A stretch of DNA of 64,000 nt from Oopsacas minuta (Eukaryota > Porifera > Hexactinellida > Lyssacinosida > Leucopsacidae), in NCBI GenBank assembly GCA_024704765.1, contig JAKMXF010000244.1:115905-179904 (forward strand). Reading direction: 5' to 3'. Of this stretch, positions 11,573 to 21,986 are shown one piece after another (positions within the stretch are counted from its first letter, which is position 1; each line of letters opens with the position of its first letter). The position numbers were made by a program, and so were the translations under genes. A model generated the notes under the pieces. It saw nothing but the letters and a program-made list of their open reading frames with translations, was not told the origin of the DNA and did not search any database.

Positions 11573-14205
11573 TTAAGGAACTATGATCTTCCGAGATGAA
11601 CTTGTTATGAAGAAATTGAAGAGACTAGAATCCATTTCGATCCTGGAGTAGACCTTCCACAGAATTACAACTGCTTCAAGTACTGGAGCTGAAGGCCACT
11701 TAAGGCCTCCTCTGTCAATCGAACATATTAAACCATAGATGGGATCAGTCATATCTAAATCGAGAGTATCTTCCTCAACAAGACTTGACAAACACTGAGA
11801 GCAAATACTGCTCACTTCTTCCTTATCTCTTACGCCAGAAGAGTGAGTAATACCTCGCTTAGAATAGAAAGCACTTTTGAAGATGGAATGAACACAATAA
11901 CCGCCAATAAAGGCTAAAGATTGAATGAGGGAAGTATTGAGTATGATTGGCGTCTCCTCTTCATTGAACACACTGTAATAGGGGTCCAAATCGACTATAT
12001 GTCATCGCTAGATTCTTCGGAGATTGAAAATGACTTTAAAATTCTTTAATGAGAGTCAGCTCTCACCCGAAGTACTAGAGGAGAACAATTTCAGAATTGC
12101 AGAAATCTTAATTAGTCTCTCACTTTGCAAAATTTGGCAAAATGTAACATTGTACTGGGCACCGCTCATCATTCGGTAAATCCCAAAGTGATGTCCAATT
12201 GGGTCGTTTTGAAGGAAAGAACTAAGAACATAGGCAAATCACAGTTTGTGGTAAGATGGTTGACTATCCCTTCAAGGACAATACACGAATGGCGAAAACT
12301 GGTAAAGGTTAGCGCAGTGAGTTTTCCGTGCTTTTGGGGTAAAGTTCTCCATTCATCAAGCCATTTCACAACATCTGAAATAAATAAAAACCGAATGTCA
12401 TTACTCTGTTGTGGCATAGAAAGTTCGTCATTTAGACGGATGTCTTTATTAGGTCTATTAATGTTGAAGATCTTCCATACCTTACAAATAAGGCTAATGA
12501 ACTGAGCTGTTTCTGAAACATGACCATATTCAGAAGTATGGACTGTTAAAGCTGCAGAGGCTGAGTCGTCAAATATGCGAAGTGCTAAATTGACATTCTG
12601 TCTTTCAAGGCTAGATGGCCAGCAAGATTTGGCTGTTTTAGCGACAGAATTTTGCTCAAGTTTAAAGAGATTCCGAAGGTCTTGAAATGGTACCTTTAAA
12701 GTATATTCGCAAGATACGAGTGAAGGACAGCTAAACGTGTGATTAGAATCGATTTGATTTATCCAATTATTTCTTACTGTTTTGATGATGTGGACAAAGT
12801 CGAAGACAAGATACAGAGGTCTACAAGTGTCTAATGAGTGAGGAACACAAGTTTTAAGATTGGAAGTAGGGGATAGTAACTCAAACAGATTCACATTCAG
12901 AGGGTAGTTATCTATACAAATAACTTGAGTTTGAAGATTGCAACTTTCTATATTCTTGATCACTTCATGTAAAATAGGTAGTATTTGAGCAGCTGAAGAT
13001 TTTGCGCAAGGTAGGAGTCGTACAACTGTAGACAGTTTTTTGCATAAACTTGATATCATAAATGCTAGAACTGTATTGGCTGCTTCGTTCTGTGTAGTCG
13101 AAGTGCCGAGTATTCTCCCACCTGTGTAAGAAAACTCTGATTTGACATGTATTTCATCCATATATAATGTAACATTCCTTTCTTGGTTATTCAAATATGT
13201 TTGCAACTCACACTCTAAGCCTATAGTTCCATAAAGACTACGTAGAGTTTTGGGTGGGGAAATGTTAAACAGTTCAAAGATTCTAAGTAGTTGTAGCAGG
13301 TAGAAGATATCAAATGAAATTTTTGAGCTAGCACCATTGGAACAAGATTGTACGGTCTTCGATTTTAGGAATTAGTGTATTCTCAAGCTGGTACAGTAGA
13401 AAATTTAACTGGGGTAACAATTCTGAATATTTCTCTAGGATATCGTTCGAAGTTCCTATCTTCGAAATCATACTTTTAATGTTAGAAGTAGCCTGGCGAA
13501 TACAGTTTTCACAGAGTCCTTAGTGTATGCAGAAACCTCGCTGATGATGGTATCGATTTCTCGAATATCACTGAGATTGTGCATTGTTAGAGGAATTTGA
13601 ATGTTTTGACATAAGCCCGTAGGTGTTAAGGAGTCATTAATTGAAACATATGCTGGTATATATATATATATATATTTGTCTTTTGACAGCTTTAGCAAGT
13701 TAATAGACGTGTCATCTGAAAACCATTTAACACAAGAAGAAGGTAGTTCAAATTATTCGAATTTACATTTTAGCTCTCCTAATGATTTGACACCAAACTT
13801 ACTATCCTCAGCTTCATGAAGATCAAGGCTCTGTTCTAAGGCTTGGAAGAACAATTTATTCTCGATTTTCCCACGATCTAAACGTCCAGGCTTCGGGGAT
13901 GGTGAGCTAAGATACTTGGGACAACTGAGAAGAAGACAAGGTATAGCGTTCTTATTGTAGAATTGGTCGCGGAGAAATCTTTTGTAATGAGCCATCAGGT
14001 TGAGGCATATCCATTTCAGTGATGACATTTTCAGTACGAAAGTGATTAGAACAAACAAACACGTTTTTTAGATCTTCAATATCCCCCTTTGCAGAGCGCG
14101 TAACCATCTTTCTCTAAGTTCAGAGTTTGAGGGTAATCTGAATTCTGGTTTATATGGCTCCCTGAATAATTACTCCGGCATCCAGGTGCGGAACAAGTGT
14201 TAGGC
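11573..14205 (-). pseudogene. P-element/THAP9-like transposase pseudogene with THAP zinc finger
   Basis: Segments run in family order on the minus strand. A THAP finger is split over three frames (about 14201-13930): CSAPGCRSNYSG, then FRLPSNSELRERWLRALQRG, then FVCSNHFRTENV, then the AVP-box-like NAIPCLL. Together these supply the C2CH zinc ligands. The catalytic region is one long frame (about 13260-12169) containing LYMDEIHVKSEF with the expected first catalytic aspartate, and FDFVHIIKTVRNNW, the conserved D-x2-H-x3-K-x2-RN block. A frameshift at about 12169 separates this from YRMMSGAQYNVTFCQIL, the conserved C-terminal motif. A further piece (11989-11573) carries LAFIGGYCVH and ICSIDRGGLKWPS. 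A TA microsatellite interrupts the region near 13657. It cannot encode a working protein. Confidence 0.85.
13657..13674. repeat. (TA)n microsatellite
   Basis: Nine TA units lie inside the P-like transposase remnant. Confidence 0.85.
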
Positions 14206-15129
14206 ATCAAGGCTAATCAGTGATGAAACAGAATTGCAGAATAAGATAAAATTGCAAAATCCTAAATAACGAAAGGCTTGGGAACATAATCTCGGGCCAA
14301 TTATATATATACCTATATAACAGAAGTGATTTAAACAGAATTTCAACAATTCAGATAATGTCAATTTTGCATGCTACAATTATGGGTGAATTACAAAATG
14401 CACTTTAGGTAATCCATGGTAGGTAATTCTATGCGCAATAGTCAGGCCTTATATTACATAGGTCACGAGCTTATCCATTAAGGGATTCAGACAAAAATGT
14501 ACCCCACGTATTAAACACCAATATTGTAGAATTCAATATGTTATCGATGAGGGAGTAGTCTTTGGGTGTAGGGGTATAACAACCAAATAATTGTAAATGG
14601 GAGGAAAGTCTACCTAGAATTTGTCTATATATCCCTGTGACCTTTGTTATAACTCATAGATATATAAATTGATGAATAGGATTGACTGAATTGATTGTTG
14701 TGTACATGTTGATATTTGGTTTCCGACTATTTGTCACCCAACGGCCAATAACTATAGATTGAACCGAATATATAGTATTCTATCTCAATTGTTGTTTGTT
14801 TGTCTGGTTATTAGTTGTCAAGTAGGATTTGGGTATGCTATTATAAATTCGAATTTCGCAATCCCGATAATTGTGTATTTATCGTGTAATCAAGAAAGAA
14901 AATATAATTCAATAAAACTTGACTAAACATATGGAATATCCGGAATCAGATTTCCACACTTTAATTAATCAAATGTAAATGTATTTGTAATTTTATGAAT
15001 ATTAGAAAAACCAAGTAGCCATATTTCAAAATTTACAGGGGTTTGCTCTAAACGGCTACACAGGGGGTAACATGTAGGTTGAAACTAAATTTCGAGTTTT
15101 AAGCTCCACTTATGTAAATTCATTGTTGT

Positions 15130-15345
15130 TGTATGAATATAGAGTAACAAAATAGTTGAAATGTCAAAATAAACTTAGAGACTAGCTCTCTAGCGACATA
15201 TATTGCTAATCCAGTATGGTAATCTCGATTTTCCCATTTTCAAATATTTCTTATTCAAAAATTGATTTTTTTATGAAAATAAAGTAAGCAAATAGTTGAA
15301 ATCTCGAAATAGACTTAGAGATTTGCTCCCAACAGATAAATTGGG
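15130..15345 (+). repeat. degenerate tandem repeat, period about 140 bp
   Basis: The block AGTAACAAAATAGTTGAAAT...AAACTTAGAGA (about 15143-15181) recurs as AGTAAGCAAATAGTTGAAAT...AGACTTAGAGA (about 15285-15321). Each is followed by a (C/G)CTC-rich segment and an AT(C/T)(C/A)AGTA or GTACACTGA motif. A weaker third unit may lie at 15395-15465. Confidence 0.5.
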
Positions 15346-15519
15346 TTAATCATGTACACTGAATCCGGACATGAAATTTTCAGACGTATAAAGTAAAGTT
15401 TTTAATTAATCCTAGAAAATTGCTGTCAACCGTTATATTGGGGGAATAATCAGGTACACTGATTACAAATATGAAGTTAACATCAACGTACTATGAATAT
15501 GTTGCTACTTTAATACTTT

Positions 15520-15600
15520 GCTCAATTCGAGGCACGATGTGCCGAGCCAATGCGAAAACTAAGTGTTCGAGGACATCTCAGTGCGAGCAAGCGCAGCGTA
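15520..15600 (+). repeat. fragment of the GGCAC...GTGCC dispersed repeat
   Basis: CAATTCGAGGCACGATGTGC contains GGCAC-GAT-GTGCC and matches the starts of the copies at 2648 and 39130 (reverse). Beyond this core the sequence differs and includes GCGAGCAAGCGCAGCG. Confidence 0.5.
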
Positions 15601-16082
15601 CTAGTATCATTCTAATTCAATTGGAAAGAAAATAATTAATACATTACAAGGGAAATTGAAAAATTTTAGGAACACAAAGTTCCCCAAGATCAAATTGTAT
15701 CCTTTGATATGTGAAAACTCTTTTGCCTCTTTTTATCTCAATACAGTAGCCCTAATATTGTTACTTGATAATACATACCAAATGTTCTGTGGCGTGGCTA
15801 AAGTTTTTGGGGTCTTGTTTACAACAGATGGACTAGGATACTGGGGGCTCATCAACTATAACTACAATTAAATTTTCTGAACTTTGGAGTTGTATCCGAA
15901 AAAGAATCAAATATTAGTCCCGTATTGTCATATTACAAATTCAAACAACACTATCGAACAAAATGTATTTGATTTAAAACATTTTCCCAAATTGCAATCA
16001 CACTTTTCATTCGTAAGAATGAATTTCTGACGGAATGCAACCCAACACTTATCACGTAGCCAATACATCAATAATCCTTTAC

Positions 16083-16130
16083 AATAGAACCTCTATAAAT
16101 GTGGGAGATCGGGTCGGCGAATCTCTTGAT
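16083..16130 (+). repeat. lone pogo-like terminal sequence
   Basis: CAATAGAACCTCTATAAATG preceded by TA resembles the ends of pogo/Tigger-type MITEs, whose usual start is CAGT(A/G)GAAyCTC. No matching inverted end was found nearby. Confidence 0.3.
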
Positions 16131-16528
16131 AACCCCTATTCCACATCTAAAATTATAAATGTAAATTAAATAATGAGAAAGATATTTGGGTCAATATGTA
16201 CAACTTCCTCCAACAACTGTTTCTTCAATGATATTAAATTACCCCAGAGGTTGATGGTTAAATATACAAATTGTAGGAAATGTTGTTTTGAGATACCCAA
16301 AAATTATATTGATTATAGGTATTAAGTTGTATTTTCAAAGTGGTAATACTAAAATCACTTGAAAATTTCAAAAAGCGACTTCTTCCGGCGTGGGGATAAT
16401 TATCAAAAGTATTATTATAGTATTTTAGAAATTTTGCAGATGCTGAATTATAATTAAGGGGTTCTGGTTCAATTAAGTGCCTGAACCCATCATCGCCACG
16501 CCACTGCAAGATTTACTGATCAACAAAC

Positions 16529-16740
16529 TTTGTATTTTTGTTCATCATCGATCTCTTCTTGTATCTTTCCAAAAGAGTCAACAATATCTTCAGTTGCCTC
16601 CCCTAACAGCCCACGCATTCGGTAAATAATCTTCATTACATTGTTAGATGTTGTATTCTCAGGGAGCCATAGCTTTTGGAAAACGTCTTCAACAGAGAGA
16701 TCAAGACTAATTATCTTATTGCACACAAGTAGCTCCATAC
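16529..16740 (-). CDS. UBR4: UBR4 exon (212 bp)
   Basis: The acceptor TTCATATTTAG precedes 16740 and the donor GTTTGT follows 16529. The first two bases complete a glycine codon from the previous exon. The exon then encodes MELLVCNKIISLDL, a near-identical UBR4 hallmark, then SVEDVFQKLW and IIYRMRGLLGEATED. It ends with an acidic linker EEIDDEQKYK. The family has MELLVNNKIISLDLPVAEVY and YRMRGLLGDATEE here. The exon ends in phase 0, as expected before the segment that starts Met-Ala-Gly in vertebrates. A short poorly conserved piece, LPENTTSNNV, sits between the two blocks. The region belongs to the UBR4-specific C-terminal domain (Pfam E3_UbLigase_R4) of unknown fine function. Confidence 0.93.
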
Positions 16741-18875
16741 CTAAATATGAATTCAAGAAGGTAAAATCATTATATTCTGATACAAAAAGGTAATGGCAGT
16801 AACTAAAATTATTGGACCATGAATTGATTATTATCCTCAAATTTATATTATTGTACATAATACATTATCAACATATAAGTCACCCCATCCAGGAAATGTC
16901 ATTGACATCTGGTAGAATACAATTACCATCTCGAATTATGCACAGTAGAGTTAGATTAAGAAATTTCCATGTAGTATTATTCAAGTTATAATACAATAAA
17001 CACATATTACATCAACATCAAAATTCTAAAAGATTTCTGTCTAGTGTCTCCAGCTGAACATTTGATCTAGACTCTTCTACTATACTATAGATACATTATA
17101 TGGAGAGTGTCATAGTACAAAATTGCTCTAGGGTAATTGAAATCGATCTAGAAGACAGACTCATTGATCACCTCTTAGCAGATTATTCTAAATCGATAAT
17201 GACAGTTTCATGAGCCTCGCCTCTTTAATTCTCGATTACATATACTCAGGTCTTGATTCCTTTCTTCGCCCACTTACATTGGAGTTCGAATAATCGGAAG
17301 TTCTATAGCGGTAGAATAATAATGCATTTCCATCCGAAGTTCTCTATTCAGTTCTAATCAAGAACAATTGCTTGTATTACAATTATCACTCAATGATGGG
17401 ACTCTGTCAGTGTTAGATCTATAATATTTAATCATTTGTCATTATAAAAACAAACTAAGATTAAAGATTTTGTCCAGAAAAAGTAGAAGACGAATAAGGT
17501 CAGTTGCTGTTTAGAGAAGACTATGGTTGAGAAATCGCTTCATTTGGTGACAAAATCTAATAATGGAAAGAGAAGATAAAGAGTGATAATATATAAATAT
17601 ATTTCGACACAATGGGCAAGTAATATAATATAGATGGCGGAATAAGTAAATGTAGTATAAGTTCAAATATTTTGTTATCTAAGATACATGTGAATTCGAT
17701 TAAGACTAATTGGATAACATAAGGCCTTGGATGGTCTACAGAATAAATGGAATATTCTCCAATAACCTACAAGTGAGAGAGTTTTACCCAATACAATCTT
17801 ACAGAGAAGTGAAAACTGATTGGAATCTCTGGGTTAGATGAAGATGGACAAATTCATATACCTTACCTTTAGATGTTTCCCATTTCACGAAACGGAACTT
17901 GAGAATTTGAAAGGGAAATTTACGAGAATAGAACGGAAATTGAACTTGAAGAAAAAATATTTTGTCGCTTGACACAGGAATTGACTTGGAAACCGAATAG
18001 CAGAAGTCATGCTGTTGTGGAATCCTCAATTTTTCAAAAGACAGTTAATAAAAAACATCAAGTAATCCCCTGGACAACTTCCTCTTTGCATAATCTTGGA
18101 TATTTTGAGCATCCTGGTGAAACAACGGATTTATACAGGGTATTCGAAGCACGATCATAGCGCTCATCATTAGAAATTTTCATACAAACCTAAATCAGTA
18201 ATTGGTGGTATGACATTAGAAAATTCTCCATTTTCTGCTCCCAAATATAATTTCGTGAATCATACGCCAAGGGGAGCGTTCGACGCTTCCAGATGTGGGA
18301 CAATTAGTCAATCCCCTCTATCCAAGCAAAAGAGATTCAAAATTATAGGGGATATTTTAGGCAATATTGCTTGAATTTTGGCATTATAACTTGAAAATAT
18401 ATTAGCCAAAATTTCAAATGTAAAATACATACAAGTTAAGCGGAATTGGACTCCAACATTTCCCGATTCCCCAGAACAAAAGGAAAGAAACACAACTATG
18501 AAAGACCGCTTTTTACTGGGATAGTTACCCGAGGCATTAGCAATTTTCAGACACCCACAGTTCCAGGAGAGATATATTTGTGCAATTTACTCGTGCTAGA
18601 AGTATTTATCCTAAGTAACAGTGGATTAAGAACTATTGAGGGGCAGTGTTGGGGCTGATTAGGATAACGATCGCAATCGACTGTAATTTTATTCCTGTAG
18701 TGATCATCGTAATTGTATTCAGAAACGTTTATTTGACTATAATTGTAATAGTGATCACGTGAAGGTAATCGCCCCAAACTTTTTCAAGTGAGGGAGAAAT
18801 CAGTGTGGACCACTATTCACTTATAGGTCCCTCAGGTACAGGTGACGATAATTCAAGTTGAGGCTACCATCCTAG

Positions 18876-20210
18876 TATCAGGGCGTTCAATAGTCTTACG
18901 GGTTATGATATATCTTAGGAATTAGTCAAGTAATATATCTAACTTTCATATATTATAAGCCCATATAGTTAAACTCCATATACTGAAAGTTTCAAGCTTA
19001 TTTAATACAAATTATGAATTTTTGAGATAGTTACGTGTAGTCGATTTATACCCACTGTTGAATTTATGGCTTCAAAGGATGATAATTTCAACCTCAAATG
19101 GCGAGCTTACATAGATTTTCGCACAATACTCAAGATCCAGCCTGTACAGATTTTCAGCGAGTGATAGGAGATATTGTGCATGGATTGCCATTCCAGATCT
19201 ACTGTAGAGCGATGGGCTGCCCGTTTTAGATCTGGTGATGCTGATGTCACAGATTTGCCTCGATCTGGAAGACCGGTATCCGCCACCACTTCAGAAAATA
19301 TCGCACTCATTGAAAGTATGGTCATGGAAGACAAGTGCATTACTGTCAATCAGTTAGAACAAAGTATGGAGATTCATCAGGAGTTATTCATACAATTCTG
19401 ACGACTGAGCTTGGCTACCGATCGGTTTGTGGGAAATGGGTCCCGCATAAGCTCAGTGAGAATCAAAGGTTGGCACGACTGAATATTGCCAAGAAACTCT
19501 TGGAAACTTATGAGAACTGCGATTCTAGACGGCTAACAGAGATTATTACTGGTCACGAGACATGGGTGTACTATACAACACCATATAGCAAGTAAAAGAA
19601 GCGATCATGGGTGAGGGGCGACGAACAACCGGGGAAAATTCCTAGGCCCGACTTCAGAAAACCTAAGATTATATATACCATCTTCTCCAGTAGTCATGGA
19701 ATTGTCTTGCAATTACCTTGTGAGAGTGACAAGGCTGTTACTGCTACTTTCTTTACAGAGCAAGTGCTTCCAAATTTGATAAAAATATAGAAAAGTACCG
19801 TCCGAAAACCGGTACTCGAGGAATGAAGATTGTAAATGATAACGCCAGTTCCCATACAGCTAAGCTTGCCAAAGATTTCTTAGATATAGAAGGGTTAGAA
19901 TTACTTCCCCATCCACCATACTCACTAGACCTAGCTCCGTGTGATTTTTGGCTATTCCTCAAGCTTAAAATCTACCTTCAATGCAAAGATTTTAACACAT
20001 TATAAGCACTCGGAACGTGCCTGTATGAGTACTTCAAATCCATCTCCGAAACAGTGTACAGAAATGTGTTTTACAAGTGGGTGGAAAGGTTTAAACTTTG
20101 TGTATCTGCAGGAGGGGATTACTTTGATAAATAATATGCCGAATTAGTGTGTATAGTGTTTGTATCATATTCTATGATATCACCCGCAAGACTTATTGAA
20201 CGCCCTAGTA
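18876..20210 (+). mobile_element. mariner transposon (DD34D type), inactive, full length
   Basis: The element is about 18878-20208 (1.33 kb, the usual mariner length) with TA on both sides. The left end contains CAGGGCGTTCAATAGTCTTA. The right end, reverse-complemented, contains TAGGGCGTTCAATAAGTCTT, and the match continues into CGGGT. The transposase remnant runs in the same direction. Host UBR4 is transcribed on the opposite strand. It is inserted in the intron between exons 29199-28997 and 16740-16529. Confidence 0.9.
19066..20005 (+). pseudogene. mariner transposase pseudogene with lost catalytic aspartate
   Basis: The frame starts MASKDDNFNLKW at 19066. After a stop near 19162 come the helix-turn-helix STVERWAARFRSGDADV and the GRPV linker DLPRSGRPVSATTSEN. 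A frameshift near 19370 leads to the second DNA-binding and catalytic half: LTTELGYRSVCGKWVPHKL, then IITGHETWVYY, where the first catalytic aspartate is His (codon CAC, 19554-19556). More stops follow, then NDNASSHTA with the second aspartate (19838) and LDLAPCDFWLF with the third (19943). The second and third are 34 residues apart, giving DD34D. There are several stops and at least two frameshifts, and the Asp-to-His change alone would abolish metal binding. Confidence 0.9.
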
Positions 20211-21908
20211 TACGACACTTACGTCACGGAATTAACCAATATGGAACATGTAATCCAATTGAAAGAAAGAGTAACTTACATAATAATCATGGAGTCCTGA
20301 ATATGGAACACTGATTCATTAACTTCTAGCTTTAGACTTTAAAAAGAGGATAGTTCCTGTAGTATATTGTTGAGACGTCTCTAATACATACGTTTGGGCA
20401 CAAGTGTTGCTCTATAGTCTACAGAATGTTACAGCTCGTAACCTAGCATGTCTTTCAAAAGGAAAATCATATCCGGCTTTTATGGTATAAATAAACAAGT
20501 ATCTACAACATATGAGAAAACCGTACCATAGGATTAGGATCTAGGGTAAATGAGAACATTCAGTAAGAACCGTGTACTATGAGGCAGAAGAGCTGATCAC
20601 AAAAGAGAAAAAATAACCAAATATCAGTGTATAAATACTGGAAATATACAATTTGCCAAAAAAATCGTATATTAATGTCAAATAATGAAAATAATAATCA
20701 TGGGTTGCAAACATGTTTATAACCACAAATTTAAACTCATTATGGGAAATATTCATCTGTGAACACACCGTTAGTGAAAATTAACCAAGTTTTAGGTTGT
20801 TTTTGCGACTCTGAGAGTATTTTACACCAATAACAAGGGATTGATAATTCAAATGTTTTATAGGATGAAAAGAATTTGAGAATATTAGTCAATCCATGGT
20901 CCAAGAATTTTAGTGATTGCAATTGCCTTAGTGTACTAGAATGCTATGATTAGATATCTGAATAGAATACACAAACAAATCTAAACTATTAAAACGCGAT
21001 TAATGTATTTATATACATATACATGTCGGTATGCCATGAATTGATTAAAGAAACTGGGTTGACTTCTGGTAGACAGGAGTATCTTCGACTTGGCTCAGTA
21101 AGTTCAAGTCTTTGAATAAAATTCACAACTGTGACAAAAGTATGACATATTGCTAACTTTGGATTTCAGAAAAATCGCACTATCAATCATTTCTCCGACA
21201 ATGTACATGATATAAATTTGAAATATGAACCACACGTACACACAGGGACGTTGCCAAGAGGGATATAGAAAGGCAATGCACCCCAAGACTGCTTCTGGTA
21301 AACTCATATACTGGAGCATGACCACTCTGGAAACTCGTATCCCGGGACATGCCCCGTGGCCTCAAATTGATAATGTAGCATTTCGGCTCGCTGCGCTCGC
21401 ATATTAACTTCATTTACTAAGTATTATTACCCAAATATCAGAATGGATATAGTTGGTGTTGATAGTGCACATAAGTTCAAATTTGACTATTACTGAGCAT
21501 ATGTGCCAATCATATTCATGTATGCAAAACACAAAGTTAATCGGAAATGATCAAAACCAATATGTAATACGCACTGAGGATAAATATATCAAACATACCT
21601 GACAGTAGAAAGAAATTTATGCGGTAGTAATAATTGCTTTTTGTCCAGCCCGCCTCCACTGGAAATCTTATAGCGAGTAAGAACACCCGCTGTAGTGGTG
21701 TTGTCCTATATATGACTGGGCCCCCCCACAACATTCTCCGTGCTCCCACATCATTACTCCAAGGGACCAGAAAAATATGAACTATCTGGGACAATTGCAA
21801 TCTAAACGTTATTTCTTTAGATAAGTTTCGATCCTGGAGATTTCTGATTATTTTTAAGGCCCATATACCCCCTTCGAGAACTTATATGCCCAGTATATTG
21901 AACATGTG

Positions 21909-21986
21909 ATCCCCAGATTTAGTGGTCCTGCACACCTCTTTGGAATTTTATGTTCCAAAGGGGGGCACGGCCCTTGAAATCTGGGG
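21909..21986. repeat. 78-bp imperfect hairpin (inverted repeat)
   Basis: CCCCAGATTTAGTGGTCCTG (21911 on) pairs with the segment ending CCCTTGAAATCTGGGG (to 21986). The inner arms CTCTTTGGAA and TTCCAAAGGG flank a short TTTATG-like loop. It is probably a miniature fold-back element; no target duplication is obvious. Confidence 0.65.

Larger units (their letters stand above)
11134..14467 (-). mobile_element. P-element-like transposon (THAP9/P superfamily), inactive
   Basis: The outer ends form an inverted repeat. The left end reads CGTAACCTAAGTAATATAAG. The right end, reverse-complemented, reads CGTGACCTATGTAATATAAG, and both continue with GCCTGACT. Subterminal inverted repeats are also present: CCATGGATTACTTAAAGT at 11173-11190 and its near-exact complement at 14402-14419. 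The 7-mer AGCTTAT directly abuts both ends (11127-11133 and 14468-14474) and is the likely target duplication; P elements normally make 8 bp. Between the ends lies a THAP/P-element transposase remnant on the minus strand. The 3.3-kb size suits a full-length P-like element. Confidence 0.85.
14476..16528. other. AT-rich sequence downstream of the UBR4 exon at 16529, with degenerate repeats
   Basis: This is probably intron of UBR4, since exon 16740-16529 ends in a splice donor and transcription runs toward lower coordinates. The next UBR4 exon, which should begin with a short Met-Ala-Gly-like segment followed by a C-G-G-L-E motif, was searched for by eye and not found. The stretch contains degenerate repeats at 15130-15345, a dispersed-repeat fragment at 15520-15600, and a lone pogo-like end near 16083. 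Confidence 0.45.

Noticed and set aside
12125-12505. 126-codon plus-strand open frame
   Set aside because: It lies opposite the P-like transposase remnant, whose motifs are clear on the minus strand; the plus frame matches nothing.
16258-16509. Minus-strand frame just downstream of UBR4 exon 16740-16529 as the next exon
   Set aside because: It lacks the expected conserved C-G-G-L-E-type segment and an acceptor in the right phase.
21370-21410. CGGCTCGCTGCGCTCGCAT as bacterial contamination
   Set aside because: The surrounding DNA is ordinary AT-rich intron without bacterial genes; it is more likely part of a GC-rich dispersed repeat.
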